In this document: in pieces, positions 56,690 to 64,000 of the stretch
Position numbering within the stretch: the stretch's first letter is position 1
How the letters are laid out: each line of letters begins with the position of its first letter
Origin: Datisca glomerata
Taxonomy: Eukaryota; Streptophyta; Magnoliopsida; Cucurbitales; Datiscaceae
Length of the DNA stretch: 64,000 bases
NCBI GenBank assembly: GCA_003255025.1
Contig: QANY01003955.1
Coordinates: 151,899 to 215,898 of the forward strand
Reading direction: 5' to 3'
Notes under the pieces: generated by a model
Databases searched by the model: none
Seen by the model: only the letters and a program-made list of their open reading frames with translations
Told to the model about the DNA's origin: nothing
Position numbers and translations under genes: made by a program

Positions 56690-58691
56690 GGTTCTTTTCG
56701 TGATGGTATGGCTCTGGGACTATTGCCTGAGTTTTCTAGTTGAGGTGACTAGTCCCAGGGCTAACTTCGCCATCTTTAAGTATCTTTTCTTGGCTGAGCT
56801 CCCAAGGTCCACCGGTATCCGCTTGACAAGGCAATTTACCATATCCAAGGAGATCACCAACACATCATCATGGGGGTAATGTACTCCAACCATGTCCCGT
56901 CCATGAACTTTATCCTATGTTTATGCTCATCCTCTTTTGCTACTGAAAATATTGGCAGATGGGCGGCTCTCAGGTGCCTTTTCCTTGCCGAGGTATTTGC
57001 TCTTCCACTTGACTTTCCTTCATGAATCACGTGCACGACTCATCTCTCTATATTATCTTCTCAGCGTCCATCCTCAGCCTCTGCCCCTGGCCTCTTGCTA
57101 GCCTACTCCTACAAATATTCCTTCAAGAAGCCTCAATCGATTAGAGATTCAATCTCACGCTATGCTTCCAACAATCATTCTTGTTATGCCCGTAATCCCA
57201 ATGGAAATCATAGTATTGATTCTGATTCTTCCTCCTCCCCATCTTTGTCTTCAACACTGAAGGTTGAGGAAGAAGATTCTTGACGTCGATCTGATGAACA
57301 AGTTTCTTCAAGCTTACGGTCAGTGGCAGAAGGTTGAACAGCGGGATGATTCTTGGTCCTAACCTATATGCGAAACTAACCCTCTCCTGTAATCATTTTC
57401 TGTTGCTTCTTTGGTCTGATCTTCCCTTTCAATCTCTATCTTCTCTTCTAACATGAGGGGAGCTCTCCCGTGTACTCTTCGTGCCTTTTTTCTTTGCCAT
57501 CTCTTCTTCTAACAAGATGAATTCGTTTGCCTTACTAAGGCCTTATGATAGGGTCTTAGGTCTTTCTTATACAAGTATTTGAACACGTATGTGCCTTTCG
57601 TCAGGCCATTTCTGAAAGTGGCAGCAACTACTTCATCATCGCACCTGATGATTCCAATCTTTTCACAAAAATGAACCTCTAGATGTATTCCCTAAGGGGC
57701 TTATCCTTATTCTATACTATAGTTAAGAAGTCATGTGCCTCCTTAATCATTCTTTTGCTGCTCTCAAATTGTTCGATGAAGAGTGTCACCATATGAGAAA
57801 ATGAGTGTATGGACTGGGGTTATAGGCTCCCAAACCATGTGATGGCACCTTTCAAGCACGAAGCGAACTGTAGACATAGAATGCCTTTCTAGCTTGTCCT
57901 CTTTAATGCACGCTCCTTACATCACCTGTTTATAGAGAAGAACATGATCAATAGGGTCAGAGGTACCGTCATACATTTCAAAGTTAGATTGGTGAACCTC
58001 TTTGGTGGTGTCATCGATGTGATTCCAACTACAAAGGGTGACTGCTCTGTACTACCACAATTAAGGCTCTGTTCTTCCCTTTGTCCTTCATGTCTAAGAG
58101 TGTGACTTTCAAATGAAAATCTTTGATCTTCTCAGTTATCTCATCCGTGTCCCGATCGAATCCATGCTCCTCATCATGATGCCTTGACTTTCGGCTCTTG
58201 GTTTCATCATGAACTCTGTTGGTCTGACAAGAATGGTGCGAGTGATGTTGTGAGTACTAAGAGTACCCTCTAACTTCATCACACAACTCCCCTCTCCTTT
58301 TGGGTACGCGAGGTGCATTCTGACTGTGATCCCCTCCTTCTTGAGCAGGGCGATCTAATGCTAGTCTAAGACTGCGCCTCTCTTATCTGACATGTTCGCG
58401 CATAGCCTGATGTGGGGGAGTGCACTCTCTTCTTCTCCTGATCTTCTATTCATCTCTACTTCCCCTTTTGAGGTCGATGACTTCCTTCGTGAGGTGCTCC
58501 ATCTTCTACAACAAGAGAATGATGGTTGGATCAGTACCATTACATGATTGTTGAGCCGCTGGATTTGTGACTAAAACTATATGAATCTGGTACTGTCCCC
58601 CCGTTGCTTCTATCATATTTCTGGTGAGATTTTTGAGAGATACATCTTCACGATGGTCATCATGTCCCGAATTTTCTCTTGTGTTCACCAT
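56690..58691 (-). pseudogene. Tat-type Gypsy gag and protease remnant (G4)
   Basis: The start is MVNTRENSGHDDHREDVSLK (ATG 58689-58691), and MEHLTKEVIDLKRGSR follows after a stop. The capsid part (about 57540-58010) gives FEQFESSKRMIKEAHDF-type and DKPLREYI words in broken frames. A charged C-terminal region follows, and then near 56720-56880 the protease: HYPHDDVLVISLDMVNCLVK and DLGSSAKKRY. There the usual DTGSSAD active site has Leu for Thr/Ser and Lys for Asp. RT and everything downstream are missing, because element B begins at 56669. Confidence 0.75.
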
Positions 58692-58780
58692 CGGGATAAC
58701 AAATATGACTTTCTTTTTTACTAAACTTCCAAGGAAGATCTTTGTTCCCAAAAGAAAACCGATAAAGGATTATCTCGACA

Positions 58781-58794
58781 CCAGTATGGTGCCA
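58781..58794 (-). other. Primer-binding-site-like sequence of G4
   Basis: TGGCACCATACTGG on the minus strand, about 90 bases upstream of the gag ATG. It resembles the TGGCGCCGTCTGTGG form common in plant Gypsy elements. Confidence 0.45.
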
Positions 58795-58804
58795 AACCTA
58801 ATAC

Positions 58805-59380
58805 ACTCCGACAGTCAAGCCAGTAGATTATCTTTTATAATGGTATTGTCGAAGGCTGAGAGAATGCATATTGGTTCTGTGAGGAGTCGCCATCTATTTG
58901 TAATGAAGGAAGGAGGATATTTTAGAGAATATTCCTCCCAAATCAGGTGCTTTCAGTCGTTATCTCTTTCATATTTTATCTTATCACTTTAAACAACTTT
59001 GAGATTATTTTGGGGATGTTGAGATCATATCTCTGTTATGTCAGAGGGGATGAGCCCTCGCTCATGGATGAGCCTCCGGTCATCATGGTGACCTCGGTCA
59101 TGGATAAGCCCTCGGTCATCATGGTGACCTTGGCCATGGATGAACCCTCGATCATCATGTGACCTCAGTCGTAGATGAGCCCTCGGTCATCATGGTGACC
59201 TCAATCATGGATGAGCCCTCGGTCATCATGGTGACCTCGATCATGGATGAGCCCTCGATTATCATGATGATCTTGAACCTTACAAGGTTGGTCCATCGTC
59301 CAGAGTCCTTGGGCTGGGATATTATGGGCCACTCATTACAAGATGAGTATTGGGTCTTGCCTAAAATTCTCATTTGAAGT
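58805..59380 (-). repeat. Putative G4 LTR segment
   Basis: It lies upstream of the G4 primer-binding site on the minus strand and includes the 36-bp array at 59047-59268. No second LTR copy is present, so the limits are approximate. Confidence 0.4.
59047..59268. repeat. 36-bp tandem array
   Basis: Six units of GATGAGCCCTCGGTCATCAT then GGTGACCTCGGTCATG. One unit lacks a base near 59159. The 36-base period keeps reading frames open on both strands, which explains the repetitive peptides there. It is not evidence of a gene. Confidence 0.9.
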
Positions 59381-60107
59381 GGACTCTCTAGCCCATGTGT
59401 TTTTTATCCCCATTGTTCCACTTTACATCAACTTAACTATATTCATCTTTTTGCAGGCCCTAGCCCTCCAAGAATACACATTAAGAGTTTATTTTCATCT
59501 TTTTTCTTTCAATATTAAAAAACCCATGGGTTTTAAGTTTGTCTTAGTAATGATCAATCGATGATCACGTAAATCTTGGACATTCCGTTCATCGTTTATA
59601 GTTTAAGGTTAACAGTTTCATTCCACTCTTTCGTACTTTTAATTTCTTTTTCATTCAGTATTTAGATGTTTATGACTTACTAGAGACATGGATAATAAGA
59701 CATTACACTTGATCTTGTAAATTACTTGATGGTTTTAATAGCGATGTTGTTCATGTGTATGCTTTTAAGAAAGTGAGAGATATGATTTACTAATTATTTT
59801 GTTCTATATTTATTTTACAGGCCCACACCATAAGATTATTGTTGGCCTGCAATAGAAAAGTACATCAAAACTAGAACTTTTTAAAAAGGATTGAAGGAAA
59901 GCTCGTATGTGTGAGACATAGTTTATTGGTTGAACTTTTTTTGGATGAGACGTATCGTTCTCATGATTATTAGTTTTTTGGCACATATTAATCACATTTT
60001 AGATGACTAAAGTAAAAAATTAGAAAAAACTTGTTAATATTTTTACTTTTGAGTGAAGCAATGTGTAAAAATTTGATTAATTATATATATATATATTATT
60101 TAGAGTT
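59381..60107. other. AT-rich stretch, nothing recognised
   Basis: Short frames only. A TA run lies at about 60085-60096. No repeat partner was found in the window. Confidence 0.5.
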
Positions 60108-60464
60108 CTTTTTTTGTATATGTGCTATAAAATGGATATGAATAGAATTTTATAGTGGTCTATCACTGCCATAAAATGAGTATTTTATAGGAACAGAAAC
60201 TCTATAAACCTGGTTTTTTATTGTAGATAGAAAACGCTATAAGGACCTAGTATTTTATTGCGCACAAAAAACGCTATAAAAAACCTGGTTTTTTTACAGC
60301 GGACCGAAAACGCTACATAAATCAGGTCTCTTATAGCGCTCCCTGAACGCTATATAACATTCGGGATTTTTTGTAATGCCTAGAGACACAACTTTTTGTA
60401 TAACGCTATAAAAGACTTTTTAACGCTTTTCACCCACTATAAAATACAGTTTTTTCTTGTAGTG
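60108..60464. mobile_element. CACTA element end (TIR CACTACAAGAAAAA)
   Basis: The right edge reads TTTTTTCTTGTAGTG, ending at 60464: the reverse complement of the classic CACTA terminus CACTACAAGAAAAAA. It is followed by ATT (possible 3-bp duplication). Leftwards, words like AACGCTATAAA and TTTTATAGCG recur about ten times in both orientations, as in CACTA subterminal repeats. The opposite end and a transposase were not found. Confidence 0.65.
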
Positions 60465-60469
60465 ATTCA

Positions 60470-60870
60470 TCGTATTTTTGATAAATATGAATGGCGCTAA
60501 AATCCCCCCGTATTTAAACATTCTTTAATACGATGGGGCTTTGAGCACCCGTCGTATTATTAAAAAATATGACGGGCATAAAATGCCCTGTGGTATTTAA
60601 ACATCTTTTAATTCGACAGGGCTTCTAGAACCCGTCATATTACACATCTTTTAGTGCCCTGTTGTAATTAATCATTTCTTATATGACGGGAGTAGAATAA
60701 CCGTCATATTAAAAGCAAACGCAAAACTTAAAAACGGCGGTAACCATACCAATTGTCGCCTTCAGAAATAATATGACGGGGCTTCTACCCACTATCGCAT
60801 TACGCAACCATAATACGACAGTGCTTACACCACCCATCGTAGTAGCTCTACAATAAATCACGTTGTATTT
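60470..60870. repeat. Second subterminal-type repeat cluster
   Basis: AATACGACGGG / CCCGTCGTATT and variants occur about twelve times in alternating orientation. It is a different word from the neighbouring cluster, so it is probably the end of another DNA transposon lying head to tail with it. Confidence 0.6.
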
Positions 60871-60959
60871 TCTGCATCAAATTATTTGAGATTCTTATTA
60901 CCTATTTTCAAACAATTGTGGTGAAAATTATTTTTCTAGTAGCAATTTCACCACTTTTG

Positions 60960-62740
60960 GGGTAATTTAGTTTTTAGATCATTCGAATATGATTATAAAG
61001 TAATAGTAGATTACCTGCCTTACCAAGATGCAGAAAATTAGACAGTTACAAAGATTTTGAAGTTATCTCTCTAACAGAAAATTAAAAATCTAATAAATTT
61101 TTATCTTTTAAATTCGTATTAATACAAACTGAATTGTTCAATATATGTCATCTCTCCAAACTAAACAAGCGTGAGATCAAGAAAGAAAGAGAATTAAGCA
61201 AAATCTATGAAAATTTTACCACACAAGAGACAATCAGCTTCTTGCATGTATGGTCGATTCAGATCCAAAGTTCAAATGAAGAACACCAATTGCCTCTCAT
61301 GATATTGAGTGTGCCTTATTTTTCAATTGTTCTTTTCTTTTTTCTTTTTTCTTTTTTCATCAAAGATATTGAAGATGAGTTTAAGCCTATAATTTCGATA
61401 TTTATAGTGTCACTATAATATCCTCTAACCTAATTTGTTTTGAATTCAAAACTAGTTTTTTATTCATAAATAAAAACCACTTCTAAGAGATTTAATTGAT
61501 TTTTACGAGTAATTATGGAATTAAAGAGTAACTATGACCAGTATCATTAAATCGGTTGCTCATATTAGAACATTACCTTCATGTGACTCAAAATTTGATC
61601 TTTGTTGTAAATACCTTGTCCTCGTTCTCCTTTGAGCTTTTGACCAAAAATCCAAAAAGTAACTATTAGGTTTATGTGAGGAGAAACGACATTAGGTCAC
61701 AAAAAATTCTAGGTTAGGCTGCTGAGAGTAGAACCCGTCCAATGAGTTTCCTACTTTCTTTTAAAAGCCTTACAAATCGTTGAGAAAATACCCAATTGGT
61801 CTTATTGCTTTTAAATTGTTACAAATTTGTTTGAGCTTAGTTGGCTTATGGATTTCTAATTTATGTTTGTCTTCCTAAAAGAAAAAAAATAATGCTAATG
61901 GACTAGAAATAGATTTATTCTAATGTACACTGCCATAAATATGAATCTGAAACATTAATCATTTGCATCACCTTATCAATTAGTTATACTTTCCATCTTG
62001 TTAGATAGTTTTAGATAATTCAAATAGGGTTATAGAATAATTTTGGACTTTTAGATAATTCAAATAAATTTAAAGATTAATAGTAGATTTACCTTTCTTA
62101 TCAAAATTTAAAAGATTAGACGGTTACATCAAATTTGAAATTCTCTCATGGAAATTTAAAAGCTAAAGAACTTTTTATCTTTCGAATCCTTTTAAAGCAA
62201 AAATTGGATTTTTTGAGAAAAAATCTTAGGTATTTCAAGAATATAACTTACACTCCTTGACTGTAAACCACTCTCATTCCCCACGTCCCGAATCAAACTA
62301 CTCTATTTAAAAAAAAAAATCTTCCGTTTTGTTTTAACAAAGCTCTACCTTTATCATCTAATCAGCTCCGGCAAATAGAAGACATTCATAAAACAGTAAA
62401 ATATGGGCCTAAAGGGTCTTTATCTCAAGTTCAAGGTAATCATTGTTTTTTTCTTCCTCTATTCCATTAAAGATCATACTTTTTTGTTGGAATGTCATTG
62501 CATCATGGAAATTTTTTAGTTGTTTAGGCATTCATTTGAGACGTTTTCTTGTTGAAAAACCTGGGAACAAAAAAGGACTGCTTGCGATTACGAGAAAGCT
62601 GACATGGATGATTTCAATCACACACGGATATCACATCGTCAAGGATCACTCCAGTTGCGATTAGGATGAATTCTACCGTGACTCTATCATTTGTTAGTAG
62701 ATAGAATATGTGAGATCTTATCATCTACTGTGTAGATATG
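60960..62740. other. Dispersed duplicates, no intact gene
   Basis: 60960-61130 and 62030-62210 are diverged copies of one 180-bp segment (AGTAGATTNACC, then TTAGACNGTTACA, then AATTCTCTC-type text). A relative lies at 11690-11790 on the other strand. 61283-61880 is the inverted copy of 42350-42925. 62540-62700 resembles 11040-11140 (minus) and may be a gene fragment. I do not recognise the protein. Confidence 0.5.
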
Positions 62741-62744
62741 AGGT

Positions 62745-63420
62745 ATTTTAAAGCTTATGTTACTCAAGAGAATGAGAAAAGCAAATATTACTCAAGAAAA
62801 TGATGATACCATGTTTGAAGGATTTAAAATAACAAGGATTACAGGGATTTATAGATTTCAAGGATGAATTGTGATGGTCAAGACATTTCTTATTTATAGC
62901 CTTTCACCTCCTCAATAAATGATTGAGATTGTTTCAATCTAACAATGAATGATGCAGCTCTAAAGAGTTCACACCTCATTACTCATAAATATCTTAGATA
63001 TTTATACATAATATCTAGATATTGCTATGAAAGATTCTAGACACATCCTATCATTTTAAAGGGAGAACTATAAAAATGATCTTTTTTCTAGCTCAAGTTG
63101 CAAAGATGTCCAGAACATTTTTTTTTTGCAAAAATGACCGAAATATGGTAAATAATTAATTTACTATTGTGTAATTTTAGTAAAAATTTTATTTACTATA
63201 GTCATATTTCGGCTATTTTTACAAATAAATAAATTGTCGGCATTTTTGCAACCCCACCCCCAAACTTGTCTTTTCCTGCTATTTTCCCTATTTTAAACTA
63301 CTCTCCCTTTATATATCTAGATATTTACATGAAGACTCCTACACTCTCTTGCAAGACTTCGGATCCTTCTGGATGTGAGCTCTTGGCAAATCTATGGTAA
63401 AAAATGACACATATTGTAGT
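62745..63420 (+). repeat. Dispersed repeat, second copy, with an insertion
   Basis: Matches 19745-20215 on both sides of a 255-bp insertion (63057-63311). Shared words include GATGATACCATG, GGATGAATTGTGA and CTTCTGGATG. Confidence 0.78.
63057..63311. mobile_element. Small foldback/MITE-like element
   Basis: Absent from the copy at 19745-20215. The ends are inverted: TAAAGGGAGA at 63056-63066 and TCTCCCTTTA at 63302-63311. Inner halves also pair loosely: GCAAAAATGACCGAAATATG against CATATTTCGGCTATTTTTAC. No coding capacity. Confidence 0.7.
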
Positions 63421-64000
63421 TTTTACAACCCTATGCATTAATAAATGGCAGGTTCTCTGATTAATTAATACTCTTTTGTCACATTTACATTTTTTTGTTA
63501 GTTGAACAAATTTTTCCCGGACATATTTACCTTAGTTTGTATTTTTTCATTGAAGTTTTTTAATGTTACTTTCCGTTATTTTTAATTAATCTTTCCGGAT
63601 AAGGTTTCTTAATTAAATTTTTTAAATATCTTTACATACACATTTTCTTTGATTTAAGGGAAATACAATTGGTTTTTAAAAGAGAATTTTTATATTGTTA
63701 TAGTTTTAGTTCTTAATCAAATTATTTTCTAGAGTGGTTATTAAATTACTATATTTTAGGTAGTTTCTTTTTGCCAAAGTATATTATAGGTAGCTTGATA
63801 TCCCTTTACTTAAACAAAGAATTCGACTTTTTTAATTTTCTATTGTTACTTTGATATATTTCATATTTTTTAAATATGAAATATTATCATTTTGGTTTGA
63901 TTTTAGCAATGTTCATTTTTTCCTTTTTAAACTTTTTATTTTATATATTGTTTTCTTTTTCCATTTTTTTTTCTTTTTAAACCACCTTTTTATGGAACTA
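63421..64000. other. AT-rich stretch, nothing recognised
   Basis: T-rich non-coding sequence to the window edge, with no repeat partner or frame that I can support. Confidence 0.5.

Noticed and set aside
59047..59377. Repetitive peptide frames (DEPSVIMVTS type) on both strands
   Set aside because: A direct result of a 36-bp tandem array whose period is a multiple of three.

Overview
This is a repeat-dominated window of plant nuclear DNA, most likely from a eudicot. The signs are high AT content, plant-type Copia and Gypsy LTR retrotransposons nested in one another, Helitron ends with CTAG termini, CACTA-like subterminal repeats, and a plant F-box/LRR gene fragment. I see no intact host gene, no rRNA or tRNA gene and no CRISPR array. 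Almost every coding trace is a decayed transposon gene carrying stops, frameshifts and deletions. All homology calls are family recognition by eye.

Layout. 1-1278: a Gypsy-like gag remnant and LTR on the minus strand. 1279-10064: a Copia element (A, plus strand) with LTRs of about 2.1 kb, inserted in that Gypsy LTR, which resumes at about 10224. 10481-14131: gene-poor, with exon-like scraps and a Helitron 3' end. 14137-19287: an almost full-length chromodomain Gypsy element (C, minus strand) with a perfect 5-bp target duplication AATTA. 19293-21011: no gene, one dispersed repeat. 21012-24184: a non-coding LTR element (G3, plus). 24185-30799: a second LTR element (G2, minus) with a gag remnant and GC-rich minisatellites in its LTRs. 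G2 and G3 share an internal 37-bp tandem array in opposite window orientation.

30803-31416: a Copia LTR fragment related to A. 31515-38440: a Tat-type Gypsy remnant (T1) whose integrase is split by a 3.8-kb Helitron (32417-36235) carrying an F-box/LRR pseudogene. 38455-about 42340: a Copia element (E, plus). 42350-42925: a dispersed repeat found inverted at 61283-61880. 42926-45880: a second Tat-type remnant (T2). T1 and T2 both have post-integrase tandem repeats and an antisense coiled-coil/acidic reading frame. 45880-48795: a CACTA-like non-autonomous element. 49150-50110: a solo copy of the first Gypsy LTR. 50111-51180: CT-rich DNA. 51185-56669: Copia element B (minus), a relative of A. 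56690-about 59380: a Tat-type gag/protease remnant (G4) with a 36-bp array in its LTR. 59380-64000: AT-rich DNA with CACTA-like ends, dispersed duplicates and a small foldback element.

How parts relate. The coding parts are retroelement machinery: Gag, protease, integrase, reverse transcriptase and RNase H. No element looks autonomous now. A and B carry different deletions: A lacks the end of gag and the protease, and B lacks the integrase core. The most informative structure is the Helitron, because removing it restores an uninterrupted integrase frame in T1, which fixes both of its ends to the base.
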